In this document: positions 1 to 6,097 of the stretch, in pieces
Numbering within the stretch: position 1 is the stretch's first letter
How the letters are laid out: each line of letters opens with the position of its first letter
Source of the DNA: CAZAIO01 sp964485235
GTDB taxonomy: Bacteria > Chloroflexota > Dehalococcoidia > GIF9 > UBA5629
Length of the DNA: 9,014 nt
Assembly (NCBI GenBank): GCA_964485235.1
Contig: CAZAIO010000107.1
Span: forward strand, 1 to 9,014
Direction of reading: 5' to 3'
Translations under genes and position numbers: made by a program
The notes under the pieces: model-generated
Seen by the model: the letters and a program-made list of their open reading frames with translations, nothing else
Database searches by the model: none
What the model was told of the DNA's origin: nothing

Positions 1-1435
1 AATCGATACGGGAACTTCCAATAAAGCCAACCCTGCTATTATTTGCCGGAGAGAGCAATTGCGGTATCGGCGGAGGAATAGTTTCTACTTTAAATATACC
101 CGATGCCGTCTGGCCGGTTGAGTCCGATACAACGATGTCAATTGGTCCATGCCTGCCTTTCGGAGTGGAAAAGCTTATAGAGAAACTGCCATTCGGATCA
201 GTCTGCACTCCGGCAGCAATCGGTTCGCCGCCGAATGTTACGCTTATAAGGCTCTGACTTTCGAAACCCGAACCCTTTATTGAAATGGCATCGCCAACAT
301 TTCCTCCTTCAGGATCGATGACTATTTTCGGACGAACGGTCAATGTAGTCCTGGCGCAATTGAGTGTCGTTGTAACATTACCGTAAGCGCCAAATTCATG
401 AGATCCTCCGGTACTGGAGGGTATTGTAACTGAAGTAGTCCAGTTACCTTCCGCATCGGCGGTTATACCGCTTTGTATAATCTTGCCGTCATAGGTAATC
501 ACAATCCCATTTTCGTGCTCTTTGAACCCTTTACCTATGATATTTATTGTATTACCGACGCTTCCTGTATCGGGATCGATAAAAACACTCGCCATGACAG
601 TAAAAACGGCATTTGGTACGCTGAACGATGATGTACTTAAACCTGAAGCGTCTATTGTACGGGCGCCTTCACCTGAAGCGGGCACATTGAACGTGGTACT
701 CCATGTTCCATCCGGTTGTGATATGATCCCGGATTTTACCACCTGTTTATCGAACGTTATTTTTATATCGGACTCCAGAGCTGCAAATCCGGTGCCTTTG
801 ACTGTAACAGATGTTCCGACACAGCCTGATACCGGATTTATAGATATGCCGGGTGTAATTGTGAAAGGTCGTTTGACGACATTATACAGTGATGTGACAT
901 TGCCGAATGCACCTATATAGTTGACACCCTGAGGCGAAACGGGTGCAACAAATTCAGCAAACCATGAACCGTTACCATGGGCGGTTATAGGTGGAGTAAT
1001 AACTGCGTTATTATAGGTTACATATATACCGCCTTCCCACGCGCCAAAACCTCTGCCCGCAACGGCTATCTGTGTACCGGTGCTCCCTGATAACGGACTT
1101 ATTGCCAGAAATGGTAAAACGTCGAACGATGAAGTTAAAACAGGTGTACCGGTGGGATTATCAACGACAATATCATGAGAACCACCGGGGGCTTCAGGGA
1201 CATAGAAAAATATTGCACCTCCGCCGGGGACAGTACCGGATTTCAACGTTGTACTACCCCACTTGACACTATAAGAAATACCGTCCGAAAGGCCTGACAC
1301 GGTAACCAGCGTACCTGTATACCCCTGTACGGGAGACATTGCAACAGCAGCCTGTACCGGCTTTGGCGTCAATAAAGAACTAAAAAGTATTATACAGTAA
1401 CATAGTATGCCGAGTACCTTACTTATATTAGTCAT
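1..1435 (-). CDS. Exported IPT/TIG-repeat surface protein, 3' end beyond the window
   Basis: Partial gene: 478 codons are visible from ATG at 1435 and the frame stays open to the left edge. The N-terminus has a signal peptide: a short polar start with a lysine, a hydrophobic stretch at about residues 7-22, and a VQA-A type cleavage site near residue 29. Five repeats of about 75-87 residues follow (about 33-108, 109-193, 194-280, 281-368, 369-451). Most open with a pattern like I-x-P-x-x-G-x-x-G-x-x-(I/V)-x-(I/V)-x-G-x-G-F, seen as ISINPVSGCVGTSVTVKG, and they share a G-x-(W/F)-x-x-x-(F/V) strand later. This is typical of IPT/TIG immunoglobulin-like folds in bacterial exported proteins. From about residue 453 a proline-rich linker leads to LLSPANNSRVG, which looks like the start of a different, probably fibronectin-like, domain. 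A weak GGA lies upstream of the ATG. Likely cell-surface or extracellular; ligand unknown. No enzyme motif is visible in the part shown. Confidence 0.85.
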   Translation of the reverse strand, partial: MTNISKVLGILCYCIILFSSLLTPKPVQAAVAMSPVQGYTGTLVTVSGLSDGISYSVKWGSTTLKSGTVPGGGAIFFYVPEAPGGSHDIVVDNPTGTPVLTSSFDVLPFLAISPLSGSTGTQIAVAGRGFGAWEGGIYVTYNNAVITPPITAHGNGSWFAEFVAPVSPQGVNYIGAFGNVTSLYNVVKRPFTITPGISINPVSGCVGTSVTVKGTGFAALESDIKITFDKQVVKSGIISQPDGTWSTTFNVPASGEGARTIDASGLSTSSFSVPNAVFTVMASVFIDPDTGSVGNTINIIGKGFKEHENGIVITYDGKIIQSGITADAEGNWTTSVTIPSSTGGSHEFGAYGNVTTTLNCARTTLTVRPKIVIDPEGGNVGDAISIKGSGFESQSLISVTFGGEPIAAGVQTDPNGSFSISFSTPKGRHGPIDIVVSDSTGQTASGIFKVETIPPPIPQLLSPANNSRVGFIGSSRID

Positions 1436-1466
1436 AGCTTTTTCCATTATTTGTTAATTACACAGG

Positions 1467-1484
1467 ATCTGGAAGCAGATCCCT
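1467..1484. repeat. Perfect 7-bp inverted repeat upstream of the IPT-repeat gene
   Basis: GGATCTG (1467-1473), a 4-base spacer GAAG, and CAGATCC (1478-1484) form a perfect inverted repeat. It lies 32 bases upstream of the ATG at 1435. On the minus strand it would be a stem with a CUUC loop in the leader or promoter region of the IPT gene, extendable by one G-U pair. On the plus strand it is followed by CTTTTAATTTT, a weak terminator-like tail, but no plus-strand gene precedes it. It could be an operator, a leader hairpin or chance. Confidence 0.4.
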
Positions 1485-1655
1485 TTTAATTTTATGCATA
1501 TGATATTGAACGATACCTGTTAATTCCTGTCACCGTGAAAATCTATTGATTGAATATTTCTGTATGACACGAATGCACGTTCACACTCGCCGGAGTTCCC
1601 CGATTAATAGTGCAACCTTCACACGATACTTGACATAAACAGGTCTATTAAAGAG

Positions 1656-1871
1656 TCAATCAGGCAACTTTTTATTGCCCGGCCATTTTCGGAAAGTTTC
1701 TATTTCCTTTTCCAGAGAGTCCGTCAGCTTGCTGCCTTGCGAAGCCGCCAACAATTGATATATACCTATGGTAACTTCAGCCAGCTTGTCTTGTGCCCGT
1801 AAGATAAAGACAGGTTCGTCGCTCCCTATTTTGGGAATATCAACCTTTCCGTATTTCGTCGATATCGCCAT
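1656..1871 (-). CDS. Small conserved-looking protein of unknown function (71 aa)
   Basis: I do not recognise a named family. I choose ATG at 1871 as the start because a perfect AAGGAGG lies 5 bases upstream; a GTG at 1886 is in frame but would put that site inside the gene. The 71-residue product has no signal peptide or membrane segment. It starts MAISTKYGKVDIPKIGSDEP and continues with a predicted amphipathic helical part (about residues 18-60, FILRAQDKLAEVTIGIYQLL and a Lys/Glu-rich stretch) and a short basic tail. Charges are balanced, which suggests a soluble helical cytoplasmic protein. It follows the winged-helix gene by only 11 bases, so the two are almost certainly co-transcribed. 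It might be a binding partner of that regulator, but only the gene order supports this. Confidence 0.75.
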   Translation of the reverse strand: MAISTKYGKVDIPKIGSDEPVFILRAQDKLAEVTIGIYQLLAASQGSKLTDSLEKEIETFRKWPGNKKLPD

Positions 1872-1876
1872 ATAAC

Positions 1877-1883
1877 CCTCCTT
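1877..1883 (-). promoter_or_regulatory. Consensus ribosome binding site deciding the start of the 71-aa protein
   Basis: The minus strand reads AAGGAGG, then five bases, then ATG at 1871. This settles the start on the ATG rather than the in-frame GTG at 1886. The site begins at the last base of the TGA stop of the winged-helix gene (1883-1885), so the two genes are likely translated from one message. Confidence 0.8.
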
Positions 1884-2158
1884 CACTCCGAACTACACCG
1901 GGCTATTTTCCGGAGTAACTCTTTATTGATAGTGATACGGTTACGTTCAATCCTGATTACACCTTCCCGGTCTAAAGATTCAAGGGACAAATGGACCATT
2001 TTCCAGTCTTTACCTGTGATCGCTGCGATGTCCCTCTGCGCTAACAGATTTCGCCTGCCGGCATTTTCTACAGCGAAATCAAGCAAAACTCTAGCCACCT
2101 GCCTTTTTGCCTGGCTGAAAGCCCGGTCTTGTATTGATAACGCTGATGATATGTTCAT
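1883..2158 (-). CDS. Stand-alone Crp/Fnr-type winged helix-turn-helix protein (91 aa)
   Basis: The 91-residue protein matches only the C-terminal DNA-binding part of Crp/Fnr regulators. Residues 16-32 resemble the helix that follows the dimer helix (QAKRQVARVLLDFAVEN). Residues 39-63 form the helix-turn-helix, and 64-77 the wing (EGVIRIERNRITI). No cyclic-nucleotide-type sensor domain is present; full family members are about 200-230 residues. The frame starts at ATG 2158, so the short length looks native. Aligned by eye with E. coli Crp, the residues that contact DNA in the recognition helix (Arg180, Glu181, Arg185) fall on Trp52, Lys53 and Leu57, so its site should differ from TGTGA. It leads a two-gene operon and is divergent from the receiver genes. 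It is probably a small transcription factor, perhaps autoregulatory. There is no ribosome binding site before the ATG. Confidence 0.75.
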   Translation of the reverse strand: MNISSALSIQDRAFSQAKRQVARVLLDFAVENAGRRNLLAQRDIAAITGKDWKMVHLSLESLDREGVIRIERNRITINKELLRKIARCSSE

Positions 2159-2164
2159 TTTGCT

Positions 2165-2194
2165 ATTTTAAACGGCAAATGATGGCAAAGTCAT
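2165..2194 (-). promoter_or_regulatory. Predicted promoter of the winged-helix operon, probably leaderless
   Basis: On the minus strand a -35 ATGACT (2189-2194, four of six consensus matches), an 18-base spacer and a -10 TAAAAT (2165-2170, five of six) precede the ATG at 2158 by only six bases. Transcription would start on or next to the A of the ATG. The absence of any Shine-Dalgarno sequence there agrees with a leaderless message. Confidence 0.5.
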
Positions 2195-2228
2195 AAAATC
2201 GGAGTTTAAAAAGTTACAAAACTATGAC
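2190..2228. repeat. Widely spaced inverted repeat GTCATA...TATGAC in the divergent promoter region
   Basis: GTCATA (2190-2195) and TATGAC (2223-2228) are perfect 6-base inverted arms with centres 33 bases apart, close to three helical turns. The left arm overlaps the proposed -35 of the winged-helix promoter. This position would suit an operator for autoregulation. Six-base words recur by chance several times in 9 kb on both strands, and another TATGAC lies at 1563-1568, so the call is tentative. Confidence 0.3.
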
Positions 2229-2336
2229 ATTCAGGTAATTTTATCCGAGAAGGGAAATTTATATGGACTCGTTTTCCCGGTATCACATGCTGATTTTTTG
2301 TGACTCTCGCCGGACGGGTAAAGAATCCAATTATGA

Positions 2337-2345
2337 TGCTATAAT
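2337..2345 (+). promoter_or_regulatory. Extended -10 promoter of the receiver operon, probably leaderless
   Basis: TGCTATAAT is a perfect extended -10 (TG-N-TATAAT). TATAAT occupies 2340-2345 and is followed by six bases and then ATG at 2352, so the expected start of transcription falls on or beside the start codon. The -35 region at the usual distance (GGTAAA) is poor, which is normal for extended -10 promoters. GGGA just before the ATG is too close to be a good ribosome binding site. Confidence 0.6.
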
Positions 2346-2351
2346 GGGATA

Positions 2352-2711
2352 ATGAAAATTAAAAAACGCGTGTTAGTAGTTGATGACGAACCAGGAATCG
2401 GAAACTTCCTGCGTATCAAGCTCAGGCTCCACGGATATGACGTTATCACCACTACCAGCGGTGCTGAAGCTATTGAACTGGTCAGGGCACAGGAACCGGA
2501 TATCATGTTACTGGATATCCTTATGCCCGATGTTACCGGTATGAACGTCATTGATACGGTGCGGGCTTTTTCCATGGTACCGATAATCGTTTTCACCGGC
2601 CGCCCTGAAATTTTCGAATTTGCCAGAAAATTGGGGGCGAACGACTACATCACAAAGCCGTTCAACCCGGACCTTCTGGTAGAAAAAATCAAGGCTATTT
2701 TGACGGCTTAG
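2352..2711 (+). CDS. Single-domain response regulator (CheY-like receiver), first of a tandem pair
   Basis: The protein is 119 residues, a single receiver domain with nothing after it. The acidic pocket is Asp11-Asp12, the phospho-acceptor is Asp55 (in LLDILMPD), the switch Thr is Thr82 and the conserved Lys is Lys102 in TKPF, so all catalytic positions are intact. It has no DNA-binding or enzymatic output domain, so it should act like CheY or Spo0F: by protein contact or as a phosphorelay intermediate. ATG 2352 is favoured because it sits directly behind an extended -10. The second receiver starts 8 or 17 bases after the stop, which indicates one operon. The pair faces the histidine kinase gene on the other strand, its most likely phosphate donor in this window; that pairing is inferred from proximity. 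Confidence 0.9.
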   Translation: MKIKKRVLVVDDEPGIGNFLRIKLRLHGYDVITTTSGAEAIELVRAQEPDIMLLDILMPDVTGMNVIDTVRAFSMVPIIVFTGRPEIFEFARKLGANDYITKPFNPDLLVEKIKAILTA

Positions 2712-2719
2712 AAGACTGC

Positions 2720-3100
2720 GTGGACCTTATGAGGGACAGAAAAAAGATCCTTTTAGTCGATGATGAACGGGCAATCCTCAAAGTTATTGGAATAAAACTG
2801 CGGATCTCGGGTTATGAAGTTATAACTGCATCCAGCGGTCAGGAAGCACTTGATCTGGCAGGTACAGAATCTCCGGACCTTATGCTGCTGGATGTTATCA
2901 TGACCGGTTTGAATGGTTTTGAAGTACTGGAGAAGTTACGGAAATTTTCGAAAATGCCGGTTATTGTTTTCAGTGCCAGGCCTGAGAATGCCCAAAAGGC
3001 ATTTAGTTCAGGAGCTGATGACTTTATCGCCAAACCCTTTAATGTTGACGAGATGGTAAACAGAATCGCGACTGTGTTGAACCGCAATAAGTGGCTTTAA
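2720..3100 (+). CDS. Single-domain response regulator (CheY-like receiver), second of a tandem pair
   Basis: The protein is 126 residues if GTG 2720 is used, or 123 from ATG 2729; neither has a strong ribosome binding site. It is again a lone receiver. From the GTG, the key residues are Asp14-Asp15, phospho-acceptor Asp58, Ser85 at the Thr/Ser switch and Lys105 in AKPF. The usual M-P after the phospho-Asp is M-T here (DVIMTG). It shares long similar stretches with the first receiver, including the odd IVF-x-x-RPE segment after strand 4, so the pair probably arose by tandem duplication and then diverged. No output domain follows. It likely works with its neighbour as an alternative phosphate acceptor or as two steps in a relay. 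Its stop lies 20 bases from the stop of the converging kinase gene. Confidence 0.9.
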   Translation: MDLMRDRKKILLVDDERAILKVIGIKLRISGYEVITASSGQEALDLAGTESPDLMLLDVIMTGLNGFEVLEKLRKFSKMPVIVFSARPENAQKAFSSGADDFIAKPFNVDEMVNRIATVLNRNKWL

Positions 3101-3120
3101 AATGAATTTGAAACGTCGGT

Positions 3121-5703
3121 CTAGCCCGTATTTAAAGGTAAGGTGAATAGAAATGTTGAACCCTTGCCTGGCTGTGATTCCACCCATATTCGGCCACCAT
3201 GAGCCTCAGTCAAGCGTTTGCATACCACCAGGCCCAGACCAACCCCGGGCATTTTGCTTTCCTGCAACCTGGCGAAAGGCTCGAAGATTCTCCGCTGGTC
3301 TTCAGGGGAAATGCCGATTCCATTATCGCTAACGCCGATTGTTACGGCATTCTCTTCTTGTCTGCTGAAGATGCTGACTTTACTCCCTGCGGGCGAATAT
3401 TTTACTGCATTTTCCAGAAGATTATAGAGGACCTGTTCAATCCTGACAGAGTCGGCATTTATTTCCGGGAGTCCATCTGCAATTTCCAGGACAAAATCGT
3501 GTGTTTCATATTTTCTTCGGACTCTCTGGATTGCTTTTTTAGCTATATCGGCAATCCCGACCGTTTTCTTATTCAGTTTCAGGCGACCAGCCTGATACCT
3601 GGACAGCTCCAGCATATTGTCCAGTATGCCGGCTAGTGATTCAGCGCTTGAACTTGCCTCTCGCACGAGTTCCTTTATATCTTCCTCAGAAGCCCGTACA
3701 TCCATCGCAGTATCCAGAGCTCCGATAATGACCGTGAGAGGCGTTCGCAGCTCATGGGAGACCATTCCGATAAATTCGTCTTTAATCTGTTCAGCTTTTT
3801 TATGCTCTGTGATATCGACCGCCATGCCGACCACAAAACGGCGTCCGTCAGCCAGAGTTCCGGGAGACGATGCGTTGAAATACCAGTAACGTATCTCACC
3901 ATCGGTCGTTCTTATAGGAAACTCAAGACCTATGTGTGGTTCGTCCCCGGAAAAAAGCGAACGGACATGATCGCGTACTGAATCTGCGCCTTCGCCATAA
4001 GCCCGGGTAAGCCAGGCTTCAAATGTATGTACATCCTCAGCAGTATAGCCGGTAAGTTCAGTCCAACTGCGGCTGATCTGGATGACCTGCCCGTCTTCGG
4101 CATGCATTATCACCGGGATCGGCGCTTCCTCAATTGCATGTCGGAACTGTTCTTCGCTCTGATGTAGCGATTCTTCTGCCTTGATCTGTTCCTGCTTCAT
4201 TCGCAGTACACCGATGCCGAACGCAAGGTCATTGGTCAACTCCTCGAGTAGTCCGACCTCAGCGGGAGTAAACCCATTGGGCTGGGCGGCGTATAAAGTG
4301 AGCACTGCAAAAACGCTACCCTCCCGGTCAAAAATGGGTATGGCTATACTGGAGCGGAAACCCCTCGTCAGTGCAGCCTCTCGCCAGTAAACCACTTTAG
4401 GCTCGGTCAGAAAATCCTGGCAGAAATCGGTCTTACCAGTTCGAGCAGCTACACCTGTGGGACCACGTCCCCGGTCAGTATCAGCCCAGGTAATATTTGC
4501 AGTTTGGAGGTATTCATAATTGTCGCCGTACCACGCCACCGGCTGCACTGTTTTTGCGTCATCGTGCTTAACTATTCCGACCCAGGACATGCGGTAGCCG
4601 ACGACTTCGCACAATATCCGGCAAACATCTGTAAAGAGTGTCTGCTCATCGTTTTCCCGGACAATGACCTGGTTACAATCACTGATAGCCCTTAATTGCC
4701 GGTTGAGCCTGGTCAATTCCACTTCTACTTTTTTTCGCTCGGTGATATTTTTTACGAGACTGACAAAATATCCTATTTGGGGCGAATAAGCATATATTTC
4801 ATACCAATTGCCGGTGAACTTATTGTAGTCTTCTATATGCGTCGGCTCTCCGGTCAAAGCAACCTTACCGTAGGTATCTATCCAATGTTGCTCAAGGTCC
4901 GGAATCAAATTTTTAAAACTTTTACCGATTACTTGAGTTGCAGATAGACCGGTCATGTTTTCCCACGCCCGGTTCACTTCCAGCGCCCGGTAGTCTACCG
5001 GTTCGCCGTTAGAGTCAGTGATTATCTCACAAAGGGCAAATCCCTCGGTCAGGCCGGTGAAAAGTTCGCGATATTTCTTTTCGCTGGCCTCGAGCTCGTC
5101 TTTAGCCTGTTTATAAATGGTGCTCTCGATAATATTCCACTTATCTTTTTCTTTTATCAGGGCGAACTGATGGTTTTTGACCACATCAACAACAGCAGCG
5201 CCATCGCATTTATCCAGGCAGTAGGTGCAAATTGCCAGCATCCGGTATTTGCCGATTACATCGTTGATTTTTGCTTCATAGTCGGTGAACGCCTGCCAGC
5301 TATCTCTCTCCAACCAGAAGGTATTTCCGGTCAACCTTAACCCGGAATATCCCCGATTTAAAGCTTGTTCAAGCTTGCTTACCCAGCCGTTTAGCACTCT
5401 TTCATCATCAAACTTGCCTCCGAGAAGATACCATTCAGTATGGGGTATTATCTCAATTTGTCCCTTCTCGATGTATCGGTCGAGGTCCGGAACAGCCCGT
5501 CTGAGAGCGGCGCGTGCCCCCGCTGCCTTCAGCGGCTCGGCAGTAATCCACATGCAAAACTCATTGTTCTCCAAGCCGGTTTTAAAATATGGAACGAGAA
5601 TGTCAATCAGGTCCTGTTTAGTGTGGTAGAACTGGCAAAAGTGGGTACCCCAGGGAACATTCCCGATTACCTCGATGCCGCTTTTTCTGAGTTCATCTTT
5701 CAT
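3121..5703 (-). CDS. MEDS-PAS-GAF-PAS sensor histidine kinase
   Basis: Residue numbers count from the in-frame GTG at 5715 (864 residues); ATG 5703 is residue 5 and I prefer it, though neither has a ribosome binding site. Residues about 12-195 are a MEDS (DcmR-like) sensory domain with the hallmark GTHFCQFY at 23-30 and a CTYCLDKC segment at 163-170. A PAS domain follows at about 210-330 and ends NITERKK. A GAF domain spans about 338-505 and a second PAS about 518-640, ending DITEHKK. HisKA contains the phospho-acceptor His654 in SHELRTP. HATPase_c has the N box around Asn765 and Asn769, the G1 box DNGIG at 797-801, the F box FEPFAR at 811-816 and the G2 box GVGLGL at 824-829. There are no transmembrane segments, so it is a cytoplasmic sensor. 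It autophosphorylates and should pass phosphate to a separate receiver. All catalytic boxes are intact; the ligand is unknown. Confidence 0.92.
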   Translation of the reverse strand: MKDELRKSGIEVIGNVPWGTHFCQFYHTKQDLIDILVPYFKTGLENNEFCMWITAEPLKAAGARAALRRAVPDLDRYIEKGQIEIIPHTEWYLLGGKFDDERVLNGWVSKLEQALNRGYSGLRLTGNTFWLERDSWQAFTDYEAKINDVIGKYRMLAICTYCLDKCDGAAVVDVVKNHQFALIKEKDKWNIIESTIYKQAKDELEASEKKYRELFTGLTEGFALCEIITDSNGEPVDYRALEVNRAWENMTGLSATQVIGKSFKNLIPDLEQHWIDTYGKVALTGEPTHIEDYNKFTGNWYEIYAYSPQIGYFVSLVKNITERKKVEVELTRLNRQLRAISDCNQVIVRENDEQTLFTDVCRILCEVVGYRMSWVGIVKHDDAKTVQPVAWYGDNYEYLQTANITWADTDRGRGPTGVAARTGKTDFCQDFLTEPKVVYWREAALTRGFRSSIAIPIFDREGSVFAVLTLYAAQPNGFTPAEVGLLEELTNDLAFGIGVLRMKQEQIKAEESLHQSEEQFRHAIEEAPIPVIMHAEDGQVIQISRSWTELTGYTAEDVHTFEAWLTRAYGEGADSVRDHVRSLFSGDEPHIGLEFPIRTTDGEIRYWYFNASSPGTLADGRRFVVGMAVDITEHKKAEQIKDEFIGMVSHELRTPLTVIIGALDTAMDVRASEEDIKELVREASSSAESLAGILDNMLELSRYQAGRLKLNKKTVGIADIAKKAIQRVRRKYETHDFVLEIADGLPEINADSVRIEQVLYNLLENAVKYSPAGSKVSIFSRQEENAVTIGVSDNGIGISPEDQRRIFEPFARLQESKMPGVGLGLVVCKRLTEAHGGRIWVESQPGKGSTFLFTLPLNTG

Positions 5704-5741
5704 CACATGCCACACTTGGGGGAAAGTCGTCTGCGATTACG

Positions 5742-5747
5742 ATTATA
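5742..5747 (-). promoter_or_regulatory. Possible -10 element of the histidine kinase gene
   Basis: The minus strand reads TATAAT here, about 26 bases before GTG 5715 and 38 before ATG 5703. A second TATAAT lies at 5763-5768. No good -35 pairs with either: TTGTAT at 18 bases matches only half of the consensus. The region is AT-rich, so one of the two may be incidental. Confidence 0.35.
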
Positions 5748-5947
5748 TATTATGTATTGCACATTATACAATCATGACCTCACGATTACTACTGTCCGAG
5801 AGTAAACGAGCAAATTGTTCTACTACGCCAGGGGGGAGAATGATAAATGTACTGGCACTTGATTATGGCTTTTTGCAGACCTGATTGAATAAAACCGTTC
5901 CTGTTACTTAATTGCAGACATTTCATCGTGTGACTCTTTGTCTATAA

Positions 5948-6097
5948 TCGGATTTCATCAAGGCGAATAAAAAGGACAAGAAATTTAAAGCTGCTGTTGA
6001 AGACTGTGATGGAGAGGTCGAAGCATTATATGCTCTACACAGAGATATGAATACCGTTGCCATTTCGGGATTTCCCGGACGTGGAGATAACCATTAA
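5948..6097 (+). pseudogene. Possible gene remnant: 49-codon open frame without a start codon
   Basis: An open plus-strand frame runs from just after an in-frame TAA (5945-5947) to TAA at 6095-6097. It contains no ATG until codon 34 (6047) and no ribosome binding site. The translation is hydrophilic and protein-like, with a Lys-rich start (ANKKDKKFKAAVEDCDGEVE) and an end around residues 36-49 reading TVAISGFPGRGDNH. The amino acid mix looks more like real coding than the usual out-of-frame noise, which suggests the 3' end of a decayed gene. I cannot assign a family. Chance remains a fair alternative for 49 codons. Confidence 0.3.

Noticed and set aside
522..920. Plus-strand open frame of 132 codons
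   Set aside because: It is antisense to the IPT-repeat gene, whose minus-strand frame gives regular domain repeats and a signal peptide. The plus-strand translation has no ribosome binding site or recognisable motif.
1662..1678. GGCAA/TTGCC inverted repeat near the stop of the 71-aa gene as a terminator
   Set aside because: The stem is 5 bp, lies inside the coding sequence and has no T tract directly after it on the minus strand.
1926..2171. Plus-strand open frame of 81 codons over the winged-helix gene
   Set aside because: The minus strand encodes a clear Crp-type helix-turn-helix; this frame is its shadow.
2283..2303. TCACA N11 TGTGA, possible Crp-type site before the receiver genes
   Set aside because: A Crp site is TGTGA N6 TCACA; here the half-sites are everted and 11 bases apart. 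The local winged-helix protein also lacks the residues that read TGTGA.
3199..3636. Plus-strand open frame of 145 codons within the kinase gene
   Set aside because: It is antisense to the HATPase and HisKA boxes, which are intact on the minus strand.
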